From an uncultured Bacilli bacterium (GTDB taxonomy: Bacteria; Bacillota_I; Bacilli_A; RF39; UBA660), in the NCBI GenBank assembly GCA_934129945.1, contig CAKOXC010000002.1, positions 62,001-126,000 of the forward strand: DNA of 64,000 nucleotides. The letters are read 5' to 3'. The position numbers were made by a program, and so were the translations under genes. Below are positions 32,906 through 41,074 of the stretch, in pieces. The notes beneath the pieces are model-generated. The model was not told the DNA's origin. It ran no database searches and was given only the letters and a program-made list of their open reading frames with translations. The stretch's first letter is position 1. Each line of letters starts with the position of its first letter.

Positions 32906-33801
32906 TAATTTTTAATATCTTCATATAAATTTTCATTAAATTTACTATTTTTAAACATTTCTATTTCAAATTTATATGGTGGATATATTCTTGTTGAATC
33001 ATCTTTTGATTCTCCAGTATATGGTGTTTCTAATATTTTAGGAACATCTTTTAATTTGTCATGATGAACAATATAATTTAAAGTTTCAAAGCCAATTGTA
33101 CCAAAGCCAATGTTTTCATGTCTATCTTTATGAGAAGCAATTTCATTTTTACTATCATTAATATGAATACATTTAATTTTATCAAGACCAATTCTTTTTT
33201 CAAATTCTTCCAAATACTCATCAAAATTACTCATTGATACTCCAGAATCATTTAAGTGGCATGTATCAAGACAAACTCCAATTCTATTTTTAGCAGAAAC
33301 ATTTTTTACCATGTATTCTATTTCAGCAATATTTGACCCACATTCGCTTCCTTTTCCAGCCATAGTTTCAAGTAAAATCATACATTTACTATCATCAGTT
33401 AAGATAAAGTTTAGGGCTTCTATTATATTATCAAGAGCAATTGTTTTATCCATTTTCAAAGCATTCCCAGGATGTAGCACCATGTATTTAACACCCAATA
33501 AATCACATCTTTTTAATTCTTGTTTAATAAAACTAATACTAAAATTCCATTTTTCTTCTACCTCTTTATTAGCTAGATTTACAATATATGGGGCATGACA
33601 AATAACATTATCTATATTTATATTATTTTCTTTCATTAATTTTAAAGCTTCATTTGTATAATTTTCATTAATTTCTTTTCTTACTGTATTTTGAGGTGCT
33701 CCAGTATAAAACATAAATGTATTTGCATTATAGCTAATAGCTTCTTTAGCACTTGCTAAAAGTTGAGTATTTCCAAATGAAACATGAGAACCTATTATCA
33801 T
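32896..33801 (-). CDS. nfo: Endonuclease IV (AP endonuclease)
   Basis: Cuts DNA at abasic sites. 301 residues from the ATG at 33801. TIM-barrel with the metal ligands in CHAPYIVNLAN, VLHPG, LETMAGKGSECG, VCLDTCHLNDSG, HINDSKNE.ASHKDRHENIGFGTIG and ILETPY. A GTG three codons upstream is less well spaced from GAGGAAG. Confidence 0.95.
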   Translation of the reverse strand: MIIGSHVSFGNTQLLASAKEAISYNANTFMFYTGAPQNTVRKEINENYTNEALKLMKENNINIDNVICHAPYIVNLANKEVEEKWNFSISFIKQELKRCDLLGVKYMVLHPGNALKMDKTIALDNIIEALNFILTDDSKCMILLETMAGKGSECGSNIAEIEYMVKNVSAKNRIGVCLDTCHLNDSGVSMSNFDEYLEEFEKRIGLDKIKCIHINDSKNEIASHKDRHENIGFGTIGFETLNYIVHHDKLKDVPKILETPYTGESKDDSTRIYPPYKFEIEMFKNSKFNENLYEDIKNYYK

Positions 33802-33901
33802 ATCAACCACTTCCTCGACTATTAGATTATATCAAAAATTTTCTTAATTGTAAAAAGAATAATTTTATGTTACAATAATGGCGATTTGGAGGTTGACAAA
33901 T

Positions 33902-34453
33902 ATGGAATTACCAAAAATTAAAATTTTAGACGAAAAGAATAAAATATTGCATCAAAAAAGTGTAGAAGTAAAATTTCCTTTAAGTGCAAAAGAAAAGCAA
34001 GATATTAAAGATATGCTTTTATATTTAAAAATGAGTCAAATTGACGAAGAAAGAGAAAAATATGATTTAAGAGCTGGTATGGGACTTGCCTATGTTCAAA
34101 TTGGTGTTTTAAAAAGAATATTTGTTATCGTTGATGAATATGAAGAAGGTAAATTTAAAAATTATGTTGTAATTAACCCAGAAATTAAAAGTATGAGTGA
34201 AGAATTAGTTTATGTTGGGGAAGGTGAAGGATGCTTAAGCATTAATCGTGATGTTGAAGGCATTGTTCCAAGACATGCTAGAATCACAGTAGATGCTTAT
34301 GACGAGGATGGAAATCCCTATACTATTCGTGTTAGAGAAGAAATTGCTATAGCATTCCAACATGAAATGGATCATCTAGATGGCATTTTATTTCCTGATA
34401 GAATTGATAAAAAGAATCCTTTTAAAGATGCAGAATTAATGCGTGAAATATAA
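33902..34453 (+). CDS. def: Peptide deformylase
   Basis: Removes the formyl group from nascent proteins. 183 residues from the ATG at 33902 (TTGGAGGT). Motif 1 GMGLAYVQIGV (usual GxGxAAxQ), motif 2 EGCLSI with the metal Cys, motif 3 FQHEMDHLDGILF with the catalytic Glu. Type 2, as in Bacillus YkrB/Def. A divergent homolog is at 51.1-51.7 kb. Confidence 0.95.
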   Translation: MELPKIKILDEKNKILHQKSVEVKFPLSAKEKQDIKDMLLYLKMSQIDEEREKYDLRAGMGLAYVQIGVLKRIFVIVDEYEEGKFKNYVVINPEIKSMSEELVYVGEGEGCLSINRDVEGIVPRHARITVDAYDEDGNPYTIRVREEIAIAFQHEMDHLDGILFPDRIDKKNPFKDAELMREI

Positions 34454-34482
34454 AAAATATGAGAAAATAATCTCATATTTTT
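34453..34482. terminator. Bidirectional terminator between def and the variable cassette
   Basis: AAAAATATGAG/CTCATATTTTT stem with an 8-base loop, T-rich on both sides. Confidence 0.8.
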
Positions 34483-34649
34483 TATTTTGCTAAAACTAAT
34501 CGAAGACCAATGCTGCTGCCAGCACCACCAGTGATATAAATGAAGCCGAACTGACCTGCAAGCACACCATTGTCGGAAGTGCCGCCTCGACCGAACCAAG
34601 GGTAAGAAGAATCGGCAAAGTTAGAATTGTCATCGTACCAATTATTATG
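34482..34649 (-). other. Candidate variable region of the truncated paralog
   Basis: Last 56 codons, colinear without gaps with 14542-14709. The framework (W, RGG, NGVLAGQF, TGG, GLRLVL) is kept and differences cluster at solvent-side positions of the lectin-type fold. Confidence 0.45.
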
Positions 34650-34975
34650 TATTCTTGTTTTACTATCGGTATCCTGATAGTAATACAAAGGTCCCATTTC
34701 TCCTGTTGCATCTCCTAAAATTCTCTTACTATAAGTAGTTTCAGCACTTGAACTATTATATTCGTCATAGTATTTTGAATTGTATGCTTTTAATGATGAA
34801 TTATCAAATTCAGAACTTCCATATGTTTTACTTCGAAGAGATGCCATATATTCCCAAGTTCCACCACTCATATCATAAATTCCTGTGATATTTCCTGTTG
34901 TACTTGCTTTATATCCTGTGGTTGTATTATATGGTAAAGTTACACTTGCATCAGATCCAGCTTCTCCAGGGTATT
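34482..34975 (-). pseudogene. Truncated paralog of the variable surface protein (C-terminal cassette)
   Basis: About 163 codons equal to the last quarter of the 14.5-16.4 kb protein: SDASVTLPYNTTTGYKAS, GIYDMSGGTWEYMAS, GEMGPLYYYQD, and WFGRGGTSDNGVLAGQFGFIYITGGAGSSIGLRLVL. Homology begins exactly at the dtd stop (K-Y-P-G against K-V-P-G), with no SD, no ATG, no membrane anchor and no N-terminal domain. The only in-frame start is a TTG inside the last dtd codons. It is therefore a displaced 3' fragment, yet its reading frame is fully open through the end. It may be a silent sequence donor or a target remnant. Confidence 0.7.
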
Positions 34976-35418
34976 TACTTATTTTTAGAATCAATAATTA
35001 TGGTTGTCGGGCCATCATTTACTATTTCTACTTGCATATTTGCACCAAATATACCATTTTTTACTTCAACATGTTCTTTTAATAATCTAGTAAATTCTTC
35101 ATAAAGAGGCATTGCCTCCTCACTTTTTAATGCTTTTATATAAGAAGGCCTGTTTCCTTTTTTGGCATCTGCATAAAGTGTAAATTGACTAATTAAAAGA
35201 ATACTTCCAAAGACATCTAAAATACTTTTATTCATCACATGGTTTTCATCATCAAAAACTCTTAAATTTATAACTTTATTAACCATGTATTTAATATCTT
35301 CAATATTATCACCATAAGTAAATCCAACTAAAATACATAATCCTTTATCTATTTTATTAACCAGTTTATTATCAACTGTTACACTGCTTCTTTTAACTTT
35401 TTGAATCACAACTTTCAT
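34975..35418 (-). CDS. dtd: D-aminoacyl-tRNA deacylase
   Basis: Hydrolyses D-aminoacyl-tRNA. 147 residues: MKVVIQKVKRSSVTVDN, ILVGFTYGDN, NLRVFDDENHVMNKSILDV, the active-site LLISQFTLYADAKKGNRPSYIKA and the C-terminal GxPxT-like NDGPTTI. Shares one base with the rel stop, the standard rel-dtd pair. Confidence 0.95.
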   Translation of the reverse strand: MKVVIQKVKRSSVTVDNKLVNKIDKGLCILVGFTYGDNIEDIKYMVNKVINLRVFDDENHVMNKSILDVFGSILLISQFTLYADAKKGNRPSYIKALKSEEAMPLYEEFTRLLKEHVEVKNGIFGANMQVEIVNDGPTTIIIDSKNK

Positions 35419-37562
35419 TATCTAATTACCACTTTCTTAACAAAAGAAAAATTATATAAATCATTAATAAAATTGTTTAATTCAACATTATTTTTAATTT
35501 TTACAGTAAGATCATAAACAATTTTATCAGTATATTCTTTGGCTTTTATTGATTCAACATAAACATTTTTTATACTAGCTTTTTGAACTATATCAAGTAA
35601 ATAATTTCCACCGATTGCAACTTCAATAGCTAAATCAGAATAATAATAATCTTCGACATTTTCATTCCATTTAACTTCAATCAATCTTTCATGTTTGTCT
35701 TTAATATTTTCACAATTTTTCTTATGAACTGTAATACCTTCACCTTTTGTTATATAGCCAATTATTTTATCACCTTTTACCGGTTTACAACATTTGGCAA
35801 GGTTAATTCTAATATCATCGTTACCAGCTACTACTACATTACTCTTATAATTAATTTTACTAATTATATTATTACTTACTCTCTCAATTAAAGCATCTGT
35901 AACTGTTTTTTTATCATCTTTAGTAAGACTCACTATATAACCTACTGTATAACGTAGAGTTCCAATAGCAACATATAAATCATCAACACTATCTAATTTT
36001 AAATCTTTTAATATTTTTCCGATATTAGCATCATTTAAAACTTCATTAAAACTTAATTTTTTCTTACGTAATTCTTTTTCGATAATTTCTTTACCACGAT
36101 TGATATATTCAATTCTATCTTGTTTGCTAAAAAATGATTTTATTTTATTTCTTGCATGAGAAGTTTTAACAAAATCTAGCCACTCTTTACTAGGTGTAGA
36201 GTTACTATTTGTTTTTATTGATACTTTTTGACCATCTTGTAATTCATAATTAAGTGGTACAATATTATCATCAACTATTGCCCCAACCATTTTATCTCCA
36301 ACTGCAGAATGAATACGATAAGCAAAATCTACTGGTGTTGCTCCGCTTGGAAGTTCTACAACATCTCCTCTTGGTGTAAAAACATAAATAACGTCACTTA
36401 ATATCTCATTATTTACTTCTGTAACAAATTCATTATCATCATCTTTAGAAGTTTCAATCATATTTCTAAAAATTTCTAATTTTTGTTCCATAATATTTTG
36501 AATTTTTTTCGTGCCTTTTTCTTTATAAGACCAGTGTGATGCTATTCCTTTTTCAGCTATTTCATCCATATCATATGTTCTAAGTTGAACTTCAAAACGA
36601 TATCCTCCAACACCATATATACCGGTATGAAGTGATTGATACATATTTTCTTTTGGTTTAGCTATGTAGTCTTTAAATCTTTTGGGAATTGGATGATATT
36701 TTGAATGAATTAAACCTATAGCTGTATAACAATCACTTTCTGTTTCAAGAATAACTCTTAATGCTAAGATATCATAAATATCATTCCAACGTTTGCCTTT
36801 ATTTAATTTAGTATAAATACTATAAACACTTTTAACTCTTGATTTTATCTTAAATTTTAATCCATGTTCTATTAATAAATCAGATATTTCATCCTCCATT
36901 TGATTTAATATTTCTTTTAAATCAGTATTATTTTCTTTTAATTTATTTTCTATTTCTTTATAAATATCCGGCTTAGTATAATACAAGCATAAATTTTCTA
37001 ATTCGCTTTTAAAATAATTTATCCCTAATCTATGAGCTATAGGAATTAAAACCATCATTGTTTCATTTGCTTTTTTCCTTTGTTTTTCAGGTTCTAATGC
37101 CCAAATAGTTCTCATATTATGTAATCTATCAGCAAGTTTAATAAATATTACTCTTATATCTGATGCTAATCCAACTAATACTTTTCTTAAATAAATAGCA
37201 GATGTTTCAGATTCGTTAGGTAATTCTAATTTATTTATTTTAGAAATTGTATCAACTATATCTGCAACTGTTTCTCCAAATAATTCTTCTAATTCTTCTT
37301 TAGTTTTATCAGCATGATTTATAGTTTCATGTAATAATGCTGCCATTATCGTTATATAATCAACATTTAGATCACTTAAAATATATGCCACATTTAAAGG
37401 ATGTGTTATATAATCTTCATTTGATAATCTTTTTTTACCTTCATGGGCTTTATTTGCATAATCATATGCTTCTTTTATTTTTATAAGCATATCTTCATCA
37501 TAATTATCTTTAATTTTTTCATATAAAATATCATAAGTTATGTTCTCTATCTCTGTTTTCAT
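35418..37562 (-). CDS. rel: Rel/SpoT-family (p)ppGpp synthetase with altered hydrolase site
   Basis: 714 residues with the long-Rel layout: HD domain (about 30-190), synthetase (about 230-345), TGS (about 385-445) and C-terminal ACT. The synthetase is intact: YDILALRVI, FKDYIAKPKENMYQSLHT, FEVQLRTYDMD. In the HD domain the first His (ITHPLNVA) and ADRLHNMRT are kept, but the diagnostic HDxxED reads HETINH (LLHETINHADKT), changing Asp to Glu and replacing the Glu-Asp pair. Hydrolysis may be weak or lost. Operon comN-rel-dtd. Confidence 0.92.
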   Translation of the reverse strand: MKTEIENITYDILYEKIKDNYDEDMLIKIKEAYDYANKAHEGKKRLSNEDYITHPLNVAYILSDLNVDYITIMAALLHETINHADKTKEELEELFGETVADIVDTISKINKLELPNESETSAIYLRKVLVGLASDIRVIFIKLADRLHNMRTIWALEPEKQRKKANETMMVLIPIAHRLGINYFKSELENLCLYYTKPDIYKEIENKLKENNTDLKEILNQMEDEISDLLIEHGLKFKIKSRVKSVYSIYTKLNKGKRWNDIYDILALRVILETESDCYTAIGLIHSKYHPIPKRFKDYIAKPKENMYQSLHTGIYGVGGYRFEVQLRTYDMDEIAEKGIASHWSYKEKGTKKIQNIMEQKLEIFRNMIETSKDDDNEFVTEVNNEILSDVIYVFTPRGDVVELPSGATPVDFAYRIHSAVGDKMVGAIVDDNIVPLNYELQDGQKVSIKTNSNSTPSKEWLDFVKTSHARNKIKSFFSKQDRIEYINRGKEIIEKELRKKKLSFNEVLNDANIGKILKDLKLDSVDDLYVAIGTLRYTVGYIVSLTKDDKKTVTDALIERVSNNIISKINYKSNVVVAGNDDIRINLAKCCKPVKGDKIIGYITKGEGITVHKKNCENIKDKHERLIEVKWNENVEDYYYSDLAIEVAIGGNYLLDIVQKASIKNVYVESIKAKEYTDKIVYDLTVKIKNNVELNNFINDLYNFSFVKKVVIR

Positions 37563-37571
37563 TTATTCACC

Positions 37572-37841
37572 TTATTCTTCTTCATTACTTATTCTAGAAT
37601 CTGTTATTTGACGTGCAACATAATTTCCAATTAAATCGTTATCAGTATTTAAAATATCGCTTACCATATCACTTAATGTCAAATTATTAGAATTTTGCCA
37701 AATATTATCTTTAATATAATTCCAAATATCTATTTCTTTTATATAAGAATATTTTGATAGTTTCATTTCTCTTTTTTTAGATTTTAAGGCAGGTAACAAC
37801 AATTGGTATAAATCTTTCAAACTATTTATTTCACTATTCAT
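37572..37841 (-). CDS. comN: ComN-like post-transcriptional regulator
   Basis: 89 residues. YQLLLPALKSKKREMKLSKYSYIKEIDIWNYIKDNIW, then LSDMVSDILNTDNDLIGNYVARQI matches the ComN (YrzD) family pattern L.LxPAL.SK..E....GY..V...DIW.YL....W and V.DIL.L..ND...... B. subtilis ComN acts on comE mRNA and is a neighbour of spoVB, exactly as here, where spoVB is divergent. The comEA-comEC genes at 3.3-6.1 kb are its likely target. Confidence 0.8.
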   Translation of the reverse strand: MNSEINSLKDLYQLLLPALKSKKREMKLSKYSYIKEIDIWNYIKDNIWQNSNNLTLSDMVSDILNTDNDLIGNYVARQITDSRISNEEE

Positions 37842-37917
37842 GTAATCACGTCCTATATTTTTTTAAATTTCATATATTTATTATATATCATTTATTAAAA
37901 GTTTTAAAGGAGGTTGT

Positions 37918-39204
37918 ATGAAAAATAATAAGTTTATAGTGTCAACTTTAATTCTAATAATTGGTGGAATGTTCACTAAATTATTGGGATTTATTATAAA
38001 AATAATTTACACTCGTATAATTGGTGAAGATGCCATCAGTTTATATATGCTTGTAATGCCTACATATTCTTTATTAATTACTATAGCTTCTCTAGCTTTA
38101 CCTATAGCTATATCAAAACTAGTTGCAGAAGGAAAAAATAGTATTAAGTTAGCAATTAACACTGGAGTTATTATATTATTTACTAACTTTGTAATAATAT
38201 TGACAATGTTTTTAACATCTTCCTTTATTGCAACAAATTTACTTAATGAGCCTAGATGTAAACCTCTTTTAATTGCATGTTCCCTAACCCTACCATTCAT
38301 TAGTATATCATCACTAATCAAAGGTTATTTTTTTGGTAAGCAAAAAGTTTATCCATATGCAATTTCTAATATTTTAGAGCAAGTAGTAAGATTAGTTATT
38401 ATATCTTTAGTTTTACCAATTTTAATAAAAAAAGGTATTATTTATGCTGTACTTGGTTTAATTCTTTTATCAATAATTTCTGAAATTTCTTCAATTATTA
38501 TTTTTATGTTTTTTCTTCCTAAAAAATTTGTTATTCATAAAGAAGAGCTTATACCCAGCAAATATTATATTAAAGAAATACTTGGTGTTTCTATTCCTAC
38601 TGTTTCATCAAAAATTATTGGTAACATTGGATTCTTTTTTGAGCCAATTATTTTAACTAACGTTTTAATGTTTTGTGGTTATAATTCTACTTATATTATT
38701 CGTGAATATGGAGCATATAATGCATATAGTTTAGCGCTTCTTACAATGCCAGGATTTTTTATAAACGCTTTATGTCAAGCAATCGTACCTGAAGTTTCTA
38801 AATATTTACATAATAAAAAAATGATTAAAAGAAGAGTTATTCAAGCCTTAACATTTTCATTTGTTATTGGTTTTATTTCTTCAATAATCATCTTTATATT
38901 TAGAGATTTATTACTTAGTGTTGTTTATAATACAACTACTGGTGCTAACTATATTAGTGTTTTAGCACCAGTGTTTGTTCTCTTTTACTTAGAAGCACCA
39001 CTCATGAGTACTTTGCAGGCAATTGGTAAATCTATGCTAACCATGAAAATAACAACTTTTGGAGTAATTGTAAAATTATTAAGTCTTTTCTTATTATCCC
39101 TTTGTCACATTGGTATTTATAGTTTAGTTTACTCTGAAATAATTAATATCATTTTTGTAGTTTTAATAAATGCTTTTTATATAAAAAAATATATATTTAA
39201 TTAA
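37918..39204 (+). CDS. spoVB: SpoVB-like lipid II flippase-type membrane protein
   Basis: 428 residues with 12 or so membrane helices of the MOP/PST superfamily. GGMFTKLLGFIIKIIYTRIIGEDAISLYML is the SpoVB/MurJ-like N-terminus; FISISSLIKGYFFGKQKVYPYAISNILEQVVRL and GYNSTYIIREYGAYNAYSLALLTMPGFFINAL follow. It is about 90 residues shorter than B. subtilis SpoVB. Synteny with comN supports SpoVB, needed for spore cortex; it could also serve vegetative wall synthesis. SD AAAGGAGGT. Confidence 0.85.
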   Translation: MKNNKFIVSTLILIIGGMFTKLLGFIIKIIYTRIIGEDAISLYMLVMPTYSLLITIASLALPIAISKLVAEGKNSIKLAINTGVIILFTNFVIILTMFLTSSFIATNLLNEPRCKPLLIACSLTLPFISISSLIKGYFFGKQKVYPYAISNILEQVVRLVIISLVLPILIKKGIIYAVLGLILLSIISEISSIIIFMFFLPKKFVIHKEELIPSKYYIKEILGVSIPTVSSKIIGNIGFFFEPIILTNVLMFCGYNSTYIIREYGAYNAYSLALLTMPGFFINALCQAIVPEVSKYLHNKKMIKRRVIQALTFSFVIGFISSIIIFIFRDLLLSVVYNTTTGANYISVLAPVFVLFYLEAPLMSTLQAIGKSMLTMKITTFGVIVKLLSLFLLSLCHIGIYSLVYSEIINIIFVVLINAFYIKKYIFN

Positions 39205-40081
39205 GTTTACTTCTGGGATGATTCTTTAAATATTCTTGTCTTAATACATCGTTAGTTATATGAGTATATATTCCTGTTGTAGACAAAGACTCATGTCCTA
39301 AAAGCTGTTGGATACTTTTTATATCAGCACCTCCATTAAGCATGTGTGTTGCAAATGTATGTCTTAACACATGGGGTGATATTTTATGCTTAATTGCTGC
39401 TTCGTTTACCATTTTGTCAATAATATATTCAACTCCTCTAGTTGTAATTTTAGAACCGTTATTATTTAAAATTAAATATTCTGATAATTTATTATTGAGT
39501 AAATATTTTCTCGAATCATTTATATATTTTTCAAGTACTTCTTGTAAGTAATCACCATAATAAACAATTCTTTCTTTTTTACCTTTTCCTAAAATATTTA
39601 TTGTTTTTTTATCAAATTCAATATCATTAATTTTTAAATTAACTAGTTCTGAAACACGAATACCAGTGTCATATAAAAGTTCTAATATACACCTATTTCT
39701 AAGTCCTAAAGGGGTTTTAGTATCCGCAGAATCAAATAATTTATTTATTTCTTCATAATTTAAAAAATCAGGTAATTTTTTATCTTTTTTGGGATTAGAG
39801 ATATTTTTAAAAGGATTATTCAAAACAACTTTTTCTTCAGTTAAAAATTTATAATAACTTCTTAAAGAGCTTAAATTTTTACTAATACTATTTTTTTTAT
39901 ATTTTAAACTATCTAAATATTTTAAATAATTTCTAATCATATCAATATTTATTTTTTTATAGTCCAAATGGTTATCATTAAGATAATCTAAAAATTTAGT
40001 TATTTCATAATCATAACCATTAATTGTTAAATCAGAATAATTATATTCATATTTTAATTTTTCTAAAAATTTTTCTTTCAT
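39197..40081 (-). CDS. xerC: Tyrosine recombinase XerC/CodV-like
   Basis: 294 residues. N-terminal SAM-like DNA-binding domain (SDLTINGYDYEITKFLDYL), catalytic domain with Arg in YDTGIRVSELVNL, Lys in GKGKKERIV, HVLRHTFATHML, LGHESLSTTGIYTHIT with nucleophile Tyr. Resolves chromosome dimers. The rbgA-rnhB-topA-xerC order matches Bacillus, favouring XerC (CodV) over XerD. Overlaps the end of spoVB by 8 bases on the opposite strand. Confidence 0.88.
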   Translation of the reverse strand: MKEKFLEKLKYEYNYSDLTINGYDYEITKFLDYLNDNHLDYKKINIDMIRNYLKYLDSLKYKKNSISKNLSSLRSYYKFLTEEKVVLNNPFKNISNPKKDKKLPDFLNYEEINKLFDSADTKTPLGLRNRCILELLYDTGIRVSELVNLKINDIEFDKKTINILGKGKKERIVYYGDYLQEVLEKYINDSRKYLLNNKLSEYLILNNNGSKITTRGVEYIIDKMVNEAAIKHKISPHVLRHTFATHMLNGGADIKSIQQLLGHESLSTTGIYTHITNDVLRQEYLKNHPRSKLN

Positions 40082-40126
40082 ATTATCACTATATATAGTT
40101 TATCACATTTTTTAAAAAAAGAAAAA

Positions 40127-40143
40127 AGTTACCAAAGTAACTA
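40127..40143 (-). terminator. Terminator after the 176-residue gene
   Basis: AGTTAC/GTAACT stem with a 4-base loop, then TTTTTTC on the minus strand. Confidence 0.6.
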
Positions 40144-40671
40144 TTTTAATTCTAATTTTTTCACACTATTTTTTAATAATATATCATTATAAATATAATC
40201 TTTTAATAATCTTTTTGATAGGTAACTTAAACGTTGTAAGGAATCAAATATTTGAATAAGTGATCCATTTTTTAGAATATAGGTAAAACTTTTTAAATCT
40301 TCTTTAATATAATTCTTTTTTTCAAAATAATTATTAATTTGATTTAAAATATTTTTATTATTTGCATATTCATAAATAAATTCAACTACATTTAAATTTA
40401 TATAATCAACATCATCAGCAGTGTATACTTTTAATTCACGATTCTTTTTATTATCGAAATAATAAATAACAAAATCAATATTTGAAATATCTTCAGGAAA
40501 GTATATATTACTTCTTTTTAATGATTCAATTAAATCTAATTTTGTATGTTTTAAAGTAAAATCATCAATAGATTCAAGCGAATTTAAATTATCTTCTTCA
40601 GCCATAATATCTAAAAATTCTTTACATAATGGATAATAAGAATTATTGTTTAGTTTTATTGCAAAATTCAT
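40141..40671 (-). CDS. Protein of unknown function
   Basis: 176 residues, acidic, soluble, largely helical. Opens with MNFAIKLNNNSYYPLCKEFL, middle DFVIYYFDNKKNRELKVYTADDVDYINLNVVEFIYEYAN is beta then helix, end is Lys/Leu-rich. No family recognised. Own terminator; placed between topA and xerC. Confidence 0.6.
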   Translation of the reverse strand: MNFAIKLNNNSYYPLCKEFLDIMAEEDNLNSLESIDDFTLKHTKLDLIESLKRSNIYFPEDISNIDFVIYYFDNKKNRELKVYTADDVDYINLNVVEFIYEYANNKNILNQINNYFEKKNYIKEDLKSFTYILKNGSLIQIFDSLQRLSYLSKRLLKDYIYNDILLKNSVKKLELK

Positions 40672-40752
40672 ATAACACTCCCCTTCCCGAGAAAAATATT
40701 ATATCATTTTCAAAAATTTAAATCAAGAACATACCTCAAAAACATTTTTTAT

Positions 40753-41000
40753 TAAAAGTATCTACCAAAAGGTCTTTGATTCGCTTCAAAATATTTTATA
40801 GCATTTTTAACATCGTTATCACACTTAGTTTTGTTAAAATAATAATTTTCTAATGAAAATAGTAGATATTTATTTTCTCTTGATATCGGATTTGGAATTT
40901 TCAGGTATATTTTCAATAAAGTATAAGTCAAATACTTCTACTAAAATATAATCAGATTTTATTAACATCATAAAAATCACCATGGCCTTTAATATTTAAA
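40753..41000 (-). pseudogene. Decayed small gene between topA and the 176-residue gene
   Basis: The 400-base gap contains two overlapping minus-strand frames. One begins near 40988 (LIKSDYILVEVFDLYFIENI) and stops near 40880. The other, shifted by one base, continues IPNPISRENKYLLFSLENYY and ends VKNAIKYFEANQRPFGRYF at about 40755. Joined they would make about 80 residues. The family is not recognised. No promoter or start is obvious. Confidence 0.4.
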
Positions 41001-41046
41001 ATTGCTATTAATATACCATGAATATTAAATAATATCAATCAAAAAA

Positions 41047-41074
41047 AATCTCACATTTTTTAATTTGTGAGATT
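41047..41074 (-). terminator. topA terminator
   Basis: AATCTCACA/TGTGAGATT stem with a 10-base loop and eight T on the minus strand. Confidence 0.85.
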
